Shown here: positions 35,923-45,698 of the stretch, in pieces
Layout: each line of letters begins with the position of its first letter
Position numbering within the stretch: the first letter of the stretch is position 1
Assembly (NCBI GenBank): GCA_009731425.1
Contig: AP018794.1
Coordinates: 1,743,960 to 1,807,959 of the forward strand
Direction of reading: 5' to 3'
Origin: Lachnospiraceae bacterium KM106-2
Lineage (GTDB): Bacteria; Bacillota; Clostridia; Lachnospirales; Lachnospiraceae
DNA length: 64,000 nt
Notes under the pieces: generated by a model
Told to the model about the DNA's origin: nothing
The model's database searches: none
Seen by the model: the letters and a program-made list of their open reading frames with translations, nothing else
Position numbers and translations under genes: made by a program

Positions 35923-38043
35923 CTATTGTTGTGTGAATGTTACTGGAATAGAACCTGTATTTTCACCATCAACAATTACTTCTACTTCTGCCTGGCCTGC
36001 AGCAAATCCTTTTACATTTGTTGTATAAGGGATCTGATCTGCTGACATCTGCTGACTAAGGATTACTTTAGAAGAACCATTTTGTACTAATTTAAGTGTA
36101 ATTGTTCCGGATTCAAATCCCTCTGGAAGGTATCCTCTTGACAACGTAACCGTTCCTACATAGCTTGCTGCAGGTGTTGGTGTTGCTTTAGCGCCTAAAC
36201 TGATCGTGATCGTTACGACTGTACCTTCTTTTACAGATTTCCCTGACCCAAGACTCTGTCTCATAACAGTTCCTTCGCCATACGTATTGGAATAATCTTT
36301 TAATACACTTGTAGACATTGTAAGTCCAGCTGCTTCTAATGCTGTTCTTGCTTGTTCTTCATTCATTCCTAGTAATTTAGGAACCTTTGTCATCTTTGCT
36401 TCTGGTCCCTTACTTACTATTATTGTTACTGAGTCACCTTTATATACAGTAGAACCACTACCTGGTGTCGTTTTAATTACATGATCTTTTTCTACAGAAT
36501 CACTATATTCTGATTGATGTTTATAATTTAAGCCTAATTCAGAAAGTGCGGAATCTGCATAAGTAACTGTCTTTCCTGATAAATATGGAACCTTGATCTG
36601 TTGCTTCGCTCCTAAACTTACAACAAGATTAACGGTACTGCCTTCTTCTGCTTCTTCGCCTTCTTTTGGATCCTGGCTGATAATAGAATCTTTTTCATAC
36701 GTATCGGAATTTTTCTCTGTTGTACGAACCACATAACCGGCAGCTTCTAATTCTTCTGTTGCTTCCGTTAATGTCTTTCCTACTACACTTGGAACTTTAC
36801 CTGATACTTCTGGACTTGCACTTGGCTCTTCTGTTGCTTCTTCTGAATCGCTAGCTCCTGGTGTTGGTGAAGAGGATGCTGTTGCTTCTCCACTTGGTAC
36901 ATCACCATTAGCACTGCTTCCAAATCCTAATGCTTTTGCAACAAATGCTAATAATGCAATCACAAAGATCACACAAAGTCCAATACCAATACCCATGATA
37001 ATCTTTTCGAACTTTGGATCTACTTCTGAATCATCATCGTCGTCATCCTCATCATCTACATCTTCGATGATAGGCTCTTCTTCCTTTTCTTCCACTGGTT
37101 TCTGTGGTTTAGGGTCTGCTTTATTAGCAGATTGTGACTTGATGGAATCTAAATCTTCTTGTGATAAATTAATGGTTGGTGAAGAATCTACCATAGTAGG
37201 CATGATTTTTACAAAGTCTCCACTTGGATCACGTAAAGAACGTTTTAAATCTGCAATTAATTCAGATGCAGATTGATATCTTCTCTCTGGTTTTTTCTCC
37301 ATACATTTTGCTACGATCTTTTCAAGTGATACTGGAATACTTGGATCGATCTCACGTAATGGCATTGCTTCTCCCTGAATATGAAGAAGAGCTACCGATA
37401 CTGTATTTTCTCCTGCAAACGGTACCATACCGCTTAACATCTCATATAACGTAATACCTAAAGAGTAGATATCACTTCTTTCATCACTATATCCGCCTCT
37501 TGCTTGTTCTGGACTAATATAATGAACAGAGCCCATCGCATTGGATGTGATCGTATTTGAAGACGCTGCTTTAGCAATTCCAAAGTCAGTTACTTTAACT
37601 TTTCCTTCACGGGAGATAATAATATTCTGTGGTTTAATATCTCTATGAATGATATGGTTTGCATGAGCTGCCTCCATACCTTGAGCGATCTGGATTGCAA
37701 TTCCAACGCCTTCTCTTACTTCTAATTTGTTCTTACGTTCAATAAATGATTTTAATGTAATTCCCTCTACTAACTCCATTACAATGTAATAAAGCCCTTG
37801 ATCATCACCGACATCATATACATTTACAATGTTAGGATGAGATAAGCCGGCTGCTGACTGAGCCTCTGCTCTAAATTTTTGAACGAATGATTTATCATCG
37901 CTGTATTCTGGTTTTAACACCTTAATTGCTACAAATCGATTTAAACGGTGGTCACGTGCTTTATATACATCTGCCATACCGCCAGAACCGACTTTTTCTA
38001 TCATCTCGTATCTATCGCTAATAAACATACCTGGTTTTATCAT
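35923..38043 (-). CDS. prkC: PASTA-domain Ser/Thr protein kinase PrkC
   Basis: PrkC is a membrane receptor kinase that senses muropeptides or lipid II and tunes envelope growth and spore germination. The 706-residue product has an N-terminal Hanks kinase domain (GSGGMADVYKA, IKVLKPE Lys, HRDIKPQN, DFGIAKA). An acidic juxtamembrane stretch with a run of Asp (about 325-345), one membrane segment (about 350-372), a Ser/Pro-rich linker, three PASTA domains (beginning VPSVVGKTL, VPYLSGKTV, VPKLLGMNE) and a C-terminal beta domain follow. AAGGAG precedes the ATG. Its phosphatase partner prpC is directly upstream. Confidence 0.98.
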   Translation of the reverse strand: MIKPGMFISDRYEMIEKVGSGGMADVYKARDHRLNRFVAIKVLKPEYSDDKSFVQKFRAEAQSAAGLSHPNIVNVYDVGDDQGLYYIVMELVEGITLKSFIERKNKLEVREGVGIAIQIAQGMEAAHANHIIHRDIKPQNIIISREGKVKVTDFGIAKAASSNTITSNAMGSVHYISPEQARGGYSDERSDIYSLGITLYEMLSGMVPFAGENTVSVALLHIQGEAMPLREIDPSIPVSLEKIVAKCMEKKPERRYQSASELIADLKRSLRDPSGDFVKIMPTMVDSSPTINLSQEDLDSIKSQSANKADPKPQKPVEEKEEEPIIEDVDDEDDDDDDSEVDPKFEKIIMGIGIGLCVIFVIALLAFVAKALGFGSSANGDVPSGEATASSSPTPGASDSEEATEEPSASPEVSGKVPSVVGKTLTEATEELEAAGYVVRTTEKNSDTYEKDSIISQDPKEGEEAEEGSTVNLVVSLGAKQQIKVPYLSGKTVTYADSALSELGLNYKHQSEYSDSVEKDHVIKTTPGSGSTVYKGDSVTIIVSKGPEAKMTKVPKLLGMNEEQARTALEAAGLTMSTSVLKDYSNTYGEGTVMRQSLGSGKSVKEGTVVTITISLGAKATPTPAASYVGTVTLSRGYLPEGFESGTITLKLVQNGSSKVILSQQMSADQIPYTTNVKGFAAGQAEVEVIVDGENTGSIPVTFTQQ

Positions 38044-38057
38044 TCTTCTACGCTCCT

Positions 38058-38780
38058 TTATACTTTCATGATTACAATCGCAATATTGTCTTTTCCACCA
38101 TTTTCGTTAGCCTTGTCGATCAAATGAGTTGCTGCTTCTTCTAGGTTATTCGAAAATTGTTTTGTGATTCGAAGAATTTCTTCATCATCAAGCATATTTG
38201 TTAAACCATCTGAACATAATAAAATCAGATTTCCTTTTTTTAAATCTATCTCAAAGAAATCTGCTTTCACGGATTGATCTGTCCCTATTGCCCTTGTAAT
38301 GACATTCTTGTTCGGATGATTTTTTGCTTCCTTAGCGTCAATTTCTCCACTTTGAACCATTGCTTCTACTAAAGAATGATCACAAGTTATTTGGCTGATG
38401 GAATCATCTATTACATATAATCTTGAGTCCCCGATATTTGCTACAATCATCTTATTTCCTGCAACTGTTGCAGCAACAAGCGTAGTCCCCATACCCTCGT
38501 AGTTTTTATCGCTTAGTGCTTTTGTTAAGACCCTGTTATTGGCTTCCTTGATGGCGCCTTCTAATATGCTAACAGGAGTCACATTCCTACTGTTTCTTAC
38601 GTAATTCACAACCGACTCAACACAACACCGAGATGCATAATCTCCGGCATTATGCCCGCCCATTCCATCGGCAACAATAAAGAGATTTGACAGAGAACCA
38701 ATCGGCTCGTTACAGCAATACATCGCGTCTTGATTTACCTTACGCAGACGACCGATGTCTGTCTTAGAATATGCTAACAT
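38058..38780 (-). CDS. prpC: PP2C-family Ser/Thr phosphatase PrpC (Stp)
   Basis: PrpC removes phosphate from PrkC and its substrates. The ~240-residue product has PP2C metal-binding motifs: RLRKVNQDAMY (about 10-20), LFIVADGMGGHNAGDYASRC with the DGMGG motif, GMGTTLVAA, VANIGDSRLYVI, VITRAIGTD, LILLCSDGLTNML and GKDNIAIVI with the final Asp. I chose ATG 38780 because AAAGGAG is upstream; the frame continues to 38819 but overlaps the rlmN end. The prpC-prkC pair is the usual kinase/phosphatase unit. Confidence 0.97.
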   Translation of the reverse strand: MLAYSKTDIGRLRKVNQDAMYCCNEPIGSLSNLFIVADGMGGHNAGDYASRCCVESVVNYVRNSRNVTPVSILEGAIKEANNRVLTKALSDKNYEGMGTTLVAATVAGNKMIVANIGDSRLYVIDDSISQITCDHSLVEAMVQSGEIDAKEAKNHPNKNVITRAIGTDQSVKADFFEIDLKKGNLILLCSDGLTNMLDDEEILRITKQFSNNLEEAATHLIDKANENGGKDNIAIVIMKV

Positions 38781-38802
38781 AGTCCTCTCCTTTCCACATT
38801 GC

Positions 38803-39861
38803 TTAGCGGTGGTTTTCAATATAACTCTTTCTTAACTGACCACACGCTGCGTCAATGTCCGTACCCATTTCTCTTCTAATAGTAACATTTATTCTGTTTT
38901 TTTCAAGTATATTTTTAAATTTTTGTATAAATGTGTCATTTGAATGTTTGAAGTTTCTCTCCTTGATCGGATTAACCGGAATCAAGTTAACATGGCAGTT
39001 TAAGCCACGTACCAGCTTCACTAACTGCATCGCAAATTCTTCACTATCATTTACATTCTGAACTAAACTATACTCAAAAGTAATTCTTCTATTTGTCTTA
39101 CTATAATAATATGAACAAGCATCCATGATCTCAGCAATCGAATATTTATTCGCGATCGGCATTAATTCTCTTCTTGCTGTATCATTTGGGGAGTGAAGAG
39201 AGATCGCTAATGTAATCTGTAACTCTTCATCTGCTAACTGCTTAATTCTTGGTACCAAGCCACAGGTAGATACCGTAATATTACGCTGACTGATGTTAAG
39301 ACCATTTTCATCAGATAACATACGAATAAAATTCAAGATGTTATCGTAATTATCAAAAGGCTCTCCAGAACCCATTACAACTACATTCGAAACTCTTTCG
39401 TTAGTCACTTTTTGGATTTCATAGATTTGATCTAATATTTCAGAAGTTGCAAGATTTCTCTCTAATCCACCGATTGTTGAGGCGCAGAAGCGACATCCCA
39501 TTCGGCAGCCAACTTGAGAAGAGACACATACAGAATTGCCATGTTTATATTTCATCAATACGCTCTCAATTACACTTCCATCATGTAGCTCAAATAAAAA
39601 CTTACTTGTTTCGTCATTTGCAGAAACTCTACGGTCTACCATCTTTCCGAAGTAGATCACATAACGTTCTTCCAACTTCTCTCTTAATGGCTTCGATAAG
39701 TTGCTCATCTCCTCAAATGAGTTAACAAGCTTTACATGTAACCATTCATAAATCTGTTTCGCACGGAATTTCTTCTCGCCCATCTCTTCAATGGATGCGA
39801 TCAAGGCATCCATTGGAAGAGACTTAATATCTATCTTAGTTGTGCTTATTGTCTTATCCAT
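38803..39861 (-). CDS. rlmN: Dual-specificity 23S rRNA/tRNA methyltransferase RlmN
   Basis: RlmN is a radical SAM enzyme that methylates C2 of A2503 in 23S rRNA and A37 in some tRNAs. The ~352-residue product has the CRMGCRFCAST cluster motif (CxxxCxxC) near residue 113, the catalytic Cys in a C-terminal DIDAACGQL, and GSGEPFDNYDN. The ATG at 39861 has AAGGA 9-10 nt upstream; a TTG three codons earlier is less likely. It is between rsmB and prpC, both translation/phosphosignalling genes as in Bacillus. Confidence 0.97.
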   Translation of the reverse strand: MDKTISTTKIDIKSLPMDALIASIEEMGEKKFRAKQIYEWLHVKLVNSFEEMSNLSKPLREKLEERYVIYFGKMVDRRVSANDETSKFLFELHDGSVIESVLMKYKHGNSVCVSSQVGCRMGCRFCASTIGGLERNLATSEILDQIYEIQKVTNERVSNVVVMGSGEPFDNYDNILNFIRMLSDENGLNISQRNITVSTCGLVPRIKQLADEELQITLAISLHSPNDTARRELMPIANKYSIAEIMDACSYYYSKTNRRITFEYSLVQNVNDSEEFAMQLVKLVRGLNCHVNLIPVNPIKERNFKHSNDTFIQKFKNILEKNRINVTIRREMGTDIDAACGQLRKSYIENHR

Positions 39862-39891
39862 TTTATTCAATCCTTTTCTAAACTAAAAACT

Positions 39892-41253
39892 TTATTTCTT
39901 ACGAAATCTCGCCAAGAAGAAACCGTCTGTCTGTTCTCTTCCTGGTAAGAATTGAAGATAACCTTTTTTAGTTGTTTCATTCTTAAGAGCATCCGGGATA
40001 TACGGATCGATCGATTCTAGTTCAAATGGATAATGATCTAAGATCCACTCAACATTATCTTCATTTTCGCCTTTATGAATCGTACAAGTACTATAAATAA
40101 GTACCCCGCCTGGCTTTACATATTGAGTAACCTGATCAAGGATCTCTCTTTGTAAGCTAACTAACTCCTGCTGTTGTTCTCTTGACATATTATATTTGAT
40201 ATCATGCTTCTTGCCAATTACACCAAGACCACTACAAGGAAGATCTGCAAGCACGATATCCGCCTGCTCAATATCTTCTTTATAAAGAATGAGTGCATCT
40301 CTTACTTCTGGGTGCACGTTTGTAAGACCTAATCGTTTTACATTGTCTTCAAGCATTGCAACTTTATCATAGCTCACATCTCTTGAACTGACGGTTCCAG
40401 TTCCCTTTAACAGGCAGCCTGCATGTAAACTTTTACCACCTGGTGCCGCACATACGTCGATAATCTTATCATTTTCTTTCACATCAGCGACAACACCAAC
40501 TAACATAGAGCTTTCATCCTGAACATTAAACTCTCCATTTTGGAAACTTTCCATCTTAGCAAGATAGTTATAATTCTGAATACGAAGTGCATCTTCATTA
40601 TAAACTCCTGGTAAAACCGATATTTGTTCAGCCTCAAGTTTCTTAATTAAATCTTCTTTGCTGATCTTATTCGTATTGACTCTGATCGTAGTTGGACGAT
40701 CTTCTAACGATGCAGCTAAAACATTCTCCACCATTTCAAGATCATAAGATTCCATCCACTCTTCAATAATCCATTCTGGAGTCGAATACATAATGCTCAA
40801 GTAGCGAACTGGCTCTTTCTTTTTATCTGGATATTTGATCTGATCCAAATTTCTTCCAATATTTCTAAGGACTCCATTTACAAATCCTGAGAGATTCTTA
40901 AACCCTCTCTTCTTTGCTAATTTAACAGCTTCATTACATGCTGCACTATCAGGAACCTGGCTCATATATTTAATCTGATACACACCCATTCTAAGAATGT
41001 TTCGAATGACTGGTTTCATCTTTTTCACTTTTACGCTGGAGAACTGATTGATCACATAATCAAGTAATAAAACATGTTCAATCGTTCCTTCACATAATCG
41101 AGTTAAGAACGCTCGATCCTGCTTCTCCATGTATTGATAATTTGCCAATACATTGTGGATCGTCTTATGGCTGTAACTTCCTTTTTCAAGAACTTCGATC
41201 AGAATATCTAACGATAGTTCACGAACCATAAGGGTATCTTTTTGATTAGTCAC
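39892..41253 (-). CDS. rsmB: 16S rRNA (cytosine(967)-C5)-methyltransferase RsmB
   Basis: RsmB methylates C967 of 16S rRNA using SAM. The ~453-residue product has an N-terminal NusB-like RNA-binding domain (about 1-140) and a C-terminal Rossmann methyltransferase with DVCAAPGGKSLHAGCLL, VLADLPCSGLGVIGKKHDIKY (first Cys) and LIYSTCTIHKGENED (catalytic Cys). The start is GTG 41253 with GGAGG 8 nt upstream, overlapping the upstream metallopeptidase stop by 8 nt. It is followed by rlmN and prpC in one likely operon. Confidence 0.96.
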   Translation of the reverse strand: MTNQKDTLMVRELSLDILIEVLEKGSYSHKTIHNVLANYQYMEKQDRAFLTRLCEGTIEHVLLLDYVINQFSSVKVKKMKPVIRNILRMGVYQIKYMSQVPDSAACNEAVKLAKKRGFKNLSGFVNGVLRNIGRNLDQIKYPDKKKEPVRYLSIMYSTPEWIIEEWMESYDLEMVENVLAASLEDRPTTIRVNTNKISKEDLIKKLEAEQISVLPGVYNEDALRIQNYNYLAKMESFQNGEFNVQDESSMLVGVVADVKENDKIIDVCAAPGGKSLHAGCLLKGTGTVSSRDVSYDKVAMLEDNVKRLGLTNVHPEVRDALILYKEDIEQADIVLADLPCSGLGVIGKKHDIKYNMSREQQQELVSLQREILDQVTQYVKPGGVLIYSTCTIHKGENEDNVEWILDHYPFELESIDPYIPDALKNETTKKGYLQFLPGREQTDGFFLARFRKK

Positions 41254-41965
41254 GATTTCTTCCTCCAAATAATATAATTAAACGAAGTAATTGTAAGATG
41301 GAAGCAATCGCTCCTGCAACATAAGTAAGCGCCGCAGCACTTAATACTTTTCTTGCATCTTTTACTTCTGTATTTACGATCAAGCCATCACCTAAAATAG
41401 CAAGCGCACGGCGAGATGCATTAAATTCAACTGGTAACGTAACAAGCTGAAAGATGACTGCTGTAGAAAATAAAATAATTCCTAATGTGATAAGGCCACT
41501 TCCATTCGTTATAAATAGTCCTGCTAAAATTAAGAACCAAGATATACTCGACCCAAAATTCACAACTGGCACAATTGCTGAACGAATTGTTAATGGTGCA
41601 TATCCTTTTGCATGCTGGATGGCATGACCGCATTCATGAGCGGCAACACCGATGGCTGCAACAGAATTGGAATTATATACAGAATCACTTAAACGAAGTA
41701 CTTTACTTCTTGGATCATAATGATCGGTTAAGTTTCCGCTGATATGCTCTATTCGCACATCATAAATACCAGATCTTCTAAGAATTGCATCTGCTACACT
41801 TGCACCAGTATATCCAGACATACTTCTTACCGTTGAATATTTTGCATAGGTCGATTTCACCTTTGCACTAGCGATCAAACTAATGACCGCGCCAATAATA
41901 ATTAAGATATATGTTGGATCAAAATAAAATCCATAACCGTAATAAGGGTAACCAAACAAGTACAT
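41246..41965 (-). CDS. Zinc metallopeptidase, YugP/neutral Zn-peptidase family
   Basis: This is a membrane-bound neutral zinc metallopeptidase of the YugP type, with no well-defined substrate. The 239-residue product has hydrophobic segments near residues 15-35, 125-165 and at the C-terminus, and the zinc motif HECGHAIQH (HExxH) at about residue 112. It is next to and overlapping rsmB, an arrangement seen in other Clostridia. The fmt gene is upstream. The function is only inferred from the motif. Confidence 0.85.
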   Translation of the reverse strand: MYLFGYPYYGYGFYFDPTYILIIIGAVISLIASAKVKSTYAKYSTVRSMSGYTGASVADAILRRSGIYDVRIEHISGNLTDHYDPRSKVLRLSDSVYNSNSVAAIGVAAHECGHAIQHAKGYAPLTIRSAIVPVVNFGSSISWFLILAGLFITNGSGLITLGIILFSTAVIFQLVTLPVEFNASRRALAILGDGLIVNTEVKDARKVLSAAALTYVAGAIASILQLLRLIILFGGRNRD

Positions 41966-41992
41966 ATCATCACTCCTATTCTCTTTTGGTTC

Positions 41993-42922
41993 TTAGCCAA
42001 GTATTCCATTTTCTTCTACGTGACGTCCACGAAGGAAACTCTCAATATCCATTCGTTTCTTACCTTCTAGTTGAACTTCTTGTAGTGATAAAGCTCCCTC
42101 ACCAGTCTTTACGATCATTTCGTTCTTCGTGAGTTTTACAATCTGTCCTATTTCTCCATCGAAGTTTTCATTTAAAACATCTGCAGACCAGATCTTTAGA
42201 GTTTTGCCACCATAAGTAGTATAAGCACTTGGCCATGGATTTAGACCACGAATTAAACGTTCGATCTGAACGGCTGGCTTTTTAAAATCGATGATACCAA
42301 ATGATTTTGTCAACATCTTGGCATAATTAGATTGACTATCATCCTGTTTTTCTGGTGTGATCGTTCCAGCTTCTATTTTAGCTAACGTCTCTACTAAAAG
42401 ATCAGCACCGATATCTTTTAGTTTATCGAATAAACTTCCGCCTGTTTCCTTTTCATCCAATGTGATTTCTGATTTCAACAGCATATCACCTGTATCAATT
42501 CCAACATCCATCATCATTGTCGTAACACCTGATGTCTTTTCTCCATCAATCACAGCCCATTGAATTGGAGCTGCGCCACGATATTTAGGAAGTAAAGAAC
42601 CGTGAACATTGACACATCCATATTTCGGCATATCAAGGATCTCTTTTGGTAAGATCTGTCCAAATGCTACTACAACGAATACATCTGCATTATAAGTTCT
42701 TAATTTTTCAACACATTCCGGCTCACGAACTTTAACTGGCTGAAATACTTCAATGCCATGCGCTAATGCAGCTTCCTTTACAGGAGAGCACTGTACAGAT
42801 TTTCCTCTTCCCTTTGGTTTGTCTGGCTGTGTTACAACTGCCACTACTTCATGCTTTGCTTCTATTAATTTTTCTAAAGTTGGCACCGAAAAGTCCGGTG
42901 TTCCCATAAATACTACTCTCAT
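41993..42922 (-). CDS. fmt: Methionyl-tRNA formyltransferase
   Basis: Fmt formylates initiator Met-tRNA with 10-formyl-THF. The 309-residue product has an N-terminal formyltransferase domain with MGTPDFSVPTLEKLI, PKYGCVNVHGSLLPKYRGAAPIQWAVIDG (catalytic Asn-His region), and VGIDTGDMLL, then a C-terminal OB domain. GAGGATGTT precedes the ATG. def lies upstream, and an inverted repeat separates the two. The def-fmt pair is standard. Confidence 0.97.
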   Translation of the reverse strand: MRVVFMGTPDFSVPTLEKLIEAKHEVVAVVTQPDKPKGRGKSVQCSPVKEAALAHGIEVFQPVKVREPECVEKLRTYNADVFVVVAFGQILPKEILDMPKYGCVNVHGSLLPKYRGAAPIQWAVIDGEKTSGVTTMMMDVGIDTGDMLLKSEITLDEKETGGSLFDKLKDIGADLLVETLAKIEAGTITPEKQDDSQSNYAKMLTKSFGIIDFKKPAVQIERLIRGLNPWPSAYTTYGGKTLKIWSADVLNENFDGEIGQIVKLTKNEMIVKTGEGALSLQEVQLEGKKRMDIESFLRGRHVEENGILG

Positions 42923-42951
42923 AACATCCTCTTTTCATTCACAAATTTAAA

Positions 42952-42980
42952 GGTGTCAGGTTACAACGCCCCCTGACACC
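42952..42980 (-). terminator. Hairpin between def and fmt
   Basis: A perfect 9-bp inverted repeat (GGTGTCAGG and its complement, 11-nt loop) on the minus strand is followed by TTTAAATTT, about 30 nt before the fmt start. It could be a partial terminator that reduces fmt relative to def. The T-run is short, so function is uncertain. Confidence 0.5.
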
Positions 42981-43046
42981 CCCATTATAACGATATCTAT
43001 TTTGTATTTCTACAATTTCATAAAGTTTTCATGAATCTTTCATCAT

Positions 43047-43529
43047 TTAGTCTTCTTGAAGATCCTCTGTATCTAGAAGTTCGCCCTCAACTCGTTCCAC
43101 ATATAAATGACCGTCTAAATGTTCAATCTCATGACAAAATGCACGTGCTAATAATTCAGTTCCTTCAATTTCGAATGGTTCCATATTTTCATTGTAAGCA
43201 CGAACTTTCACATAATTAGGTCTAGAAACGATTCCAACTTTACCAGGAACACTAAGACAGCCTTCGCTTCCTACTTGTTCTCCGTCTGTTGCAATAATTT
43301 CTGGATTGATCAAAATAATAGGATCGTCTCCTTCAGGCGTTACATCGATAACAACGATTCTTTTTAAAATACCAACCTGTGGTGCTGCAAGACCAACTCC
43401 TTGTGCTTCATACATTGTATCAAGCATATCTTCGATCAATTCAATGATCTTAGGATTAACTTCTTTAACCTCTTTTGCAACTTTATTTAATACAGAATCC
43501 CCGATTCTTCTAATATTTCTAATTGCCAT
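43047..43529 (-). CDS. def: Peptide deformylase
   Basis: Def removes the N-formyl group from nascent proteins. The 160-residue product has the three motifs GVGLAAPQVG (about 45), EGCLSVPG (about 95), and HEIEHLDG with metal-binding His residues (about 133). The second Asp of the usual HEIDHLDG is Glu here, a common change. The ATG at 43529 has AGGAT-like upstream sequence. It precedes fmt. Confidence 0.97.
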   Translation of the reverse strand: MAIRNIRRIGDSVLNKVAKEVKEVNPKIIELIEDMLDTMYEAQGVGLAAPQVGILKRIVVIDVTPEGDDPIILINPEIIATDGEQVGSEGCLSVPGKVGIVSRPNYVKVRAYNENMEPFEIEGTELLARAFCHEIEHLDGHLYVERVEGELLDTEDLQED

Positions 43530-43626
43530 ACGAATCCTCTCTTTCTTGCTGTTTCAATTTATCAGACATAATATGAATATTATAACCGAAAATCCACCAC
43601 TTTACAACATTTTAAAATTCTTCTAA

Positions 43627-43673
43627 TAGGTAGAGCACCGTATTATTGTATTAATAATACGGTGCTCTACCTA
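43627..43673. repeat. 21-bp perfect inverted repeat downstream of the DUF4914-like gene
   Basis: Arms of 21 bp flank a 5-nt loop, making the longest stem in the window. No long T-run follows in either direction. The arm segment AATAATACGGT is also present at 45673-45683, just before the same gene. It may be a transcript 3'-end structure or a palindromic repeat. Confidence 0.6.
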
Positions 43674-43728
43674 GACAATTACTTTTGCTCACCCAATTTT
43701 TATCTCAGGAAAAGATGCCTTTTATCCA

Positions 43729-43753
43729 AGCTTGGCGACTTTGTCGACAAGCT
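43729..43753 (-). other. Second hairpin after the DUF4914-like gene
   Basis: An 11-bp stem with one mismatch and a 3-nt loop starts 5 nt after the stop codon. It lacks a T-run. Together with the 21-bp palindrome it suggests a structured 3' untranslated end. Confidence 0.4.
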
Positions 43754-43757
43754 AATA

Positions 43758-45635
43758 TTAAAATCTCATTGGAATGATATCAATATACTGTTCTAATGAA
43801 CCTTCATTCATAAAGCATTCTATGATTTTTCTTCCGACTGGATGTAATTCTTCTGTATTATATTGTTCTAACTCTTTTTTAAAGAAATCAGTTAACATCG
43901 CTGCACCAGCATCGTAGCCTTCTTCACCAAGCTCTGATTGCATTTCCGGTTGAAGGAATGCTTTTCTAATATACTGTCCATCAATTTTAAGCGTATCTAA
44001 TCCATAACCTAATAGTGTACATCTAGATTCCACTAAATGTCCTGGTTTGAATTTTGCGCCACCTCTTCTTGCGATATATTCTCTTGCGACCCACTGTGGC
44101 ATGAATCCAACTTCATAGGCTCCGATGTGCTGATTTGGAATTAAGACATAGCGTGTACTTGGCGAATTCATGATCTGTTCTAATAACAGATTCGCCTGTA
44201 CTACTTTTTTACCCGTTGCAAATGGCCAGTAAGATCCAACACCCTCACTGCTCATACCTTTTGTCGACACAATACTTGGATTATTATATCCACGTGGAGC
44301 TACCAATCTCCACAACCAAGCAAGTGCAGGAGGAAGTATATGAAACATACCCATAATTCCGTATCCAGGATTCTCTTTCGTTGAAGGTGGAGTACGAACT
44401 CCAAAGCTTCTTACATCTACTTCTACCGGTTCGCTAACAATCCCATCCATCATCTCACGAGGTAAGATAACTCTTGGATTTGGACAAGGTTTATGATTAC
44501 TGTCTAATGTATGTTCCCATGGCAGGCAAGTGGCATTCTTTGCTCCATCTACATTAAAGAATACTAATGGTTCTTTGGGGCTGATAATATTCTTCTCTAA
44601 TTGAGGTGCACTGCCATATTCCTTGATATGATCAATTCTTAGGAACCAACCAGCTTCCGCATCCATAACAACTAACTTTTTGCTATCATTTTGCATTTGG
44701 GTATGGCAGATTGCCATATCATCCGTTACCGGTCGAAGCTCTGACGTCTCTTGTAGATCAATATAGGTCTTCTCACCTGTTACAGTGTTCTGTGCCATAA
44801 CAATTCTTCGATCCATCTCTCTATGGATCGGTTCTAGCATTTCACTTTTCCCACCACCAGATGCACCCTCGTGCATAATTACGATTTCATTATCGTATGG
44901 AGTGATTACTTTTACCGCAGAAGCATGACAAGTGATCCATCCTTCTTGCTCTCCAATATCTAATAGAACAGCATAGATACCCTTCTTCGCACTTGGACCA
45001 GGATATAAGTTGTATGAAAAGACTTCATGCATCTCATCCTTTCGGTTATGTACGACTATTTGTTTTCCATCATAATGAGTATGGCGAAATGGTGGTGCAA
45101 GATAAACGATAGCTTTTGGTGTAAATCCATCTTCAATTTCATCTATATTTAAAAATCCTTGCATATCTGCCAAGCCACATGCGAAGAACGCCGCATTCTT
45201 TGGTGCGATCAATAATGACTCATAACCATATTCTTTACCACCTGACATAAATGGTAGAACGAGAAGTTCTTGATTTTGTAACCAAGCGAAGGTTTCTTTT
45301 CTAACTGAGTCAAATTTCTTACCAAATGCAGCTTTATAAGTTCTTTTATCTGTTGGTTTCTCATCTCCGATCACCATACAGTCCGGATCTCTTCTGCGCA
45401 TATAATCTTCTGGGAAATTAACAACTACACCATTCTTACAGCGAGTTACCGTAGCTTCGACAATACGTCCTTTATTAGGCACTTCATAATCCACTTCATA
45501 ACAGTCGATCTGATCATGACCAAAAGAATCTCGTATTAGTTCTTCTCTGGTTTTTGGAAATACGACAAGATTGGAATTTCTCAAAACTTTTTCCACATCT
45601 GCCGGCAGGTTTAGTTTATTTAAGTATTCAATCAT
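43758..45635 (-). CDS. DUF4914-like protein with HprK/PEPCK-type P-loop
   Basis: The 625-residue product resembles the uncharacterised DUF4914 family. I recognise HEGASGGGKSE (about residue 255-265), a GxSGxGKSE P-loop of the type in HPr kinase and PEP carboxykinase, preceded by HASAVKV, as in HprK. There is no membrane segment or signal peptide. The frame opens at 45674, but ATG 45635 has AGGAGG 7 nt upstream. It stands alone, with hairpins downstream and the priA terminator upstream. It could phosphorylate a small molecule or protein; this is only inference from the P-loop. Confidence 0.7.
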   Translation of the reverse strand: MIEYLNKLNLPADVEKVLRNSNLVVFPKTREELIRDSFGHDQIDCYEVDYEVPNKGRIVEATVTRCKNGVVVNFPEDYMRRRDPDCMVIGDEKPTDKRTYKAAFGKKFDSVRKETFAWLQNQELLVLPFMSGGKEYGYESLLIAPKNAAFFACGLADMQGFLNIDEIEDGFTPKAIVYLAPPFRHTHYDGKQIVVHNRKDEMHEVFSYNLYPGPSAKKGIYAVLLDIGEQEGWITCHASAVKVITPYDNEIVIMHEGASGGGKSEMLEPIHREMDRRIVMAQNTVTGEKTYIDLQETSELRPVTDDMAICHTQMQNDSKKLVVMDAEAGWFLRIDHIKEYGSAPQLEKNIISPKEPLVFFNVDGAKNATCLPWEHTLDSNHKPCPNPRVILPREMMDGIVSEPVEVDVRSFGVRTPPSTKENPGYGIMGMFHILPPALAWLWRLVAPRGYNNPSIVSTKGMSSEGVGSYWPFATGKKVVQANLLLEQIMNSPSTRYVLIPNQHIGAYEVGFMPQWVAREYIARRGGAKFKPGHLVESRCTLLGYGLDTLKIDGQYIRKAFLQPEMQSELGEEGYDAGAAMLTDFFKKELEQYNTEELHPVGRKIIECFMNEGSLEQYIDIIPMRF

Positions 45636-45698
45636 TACAAGTCCTCCTAAAGCCTTTTTAGTTCCAAGAATCAATAATACGGTATTTCCCGATAGAAC

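Noticed and set aside
43729..43753. Relationship of the palindromes after the DUF4914-like gene to repeat copies A and B
   Set aside because: The AGCTTG-type arms share no ordered blocks with the GATAGGA/AAAGCCAAGATG element; they are a different structure.
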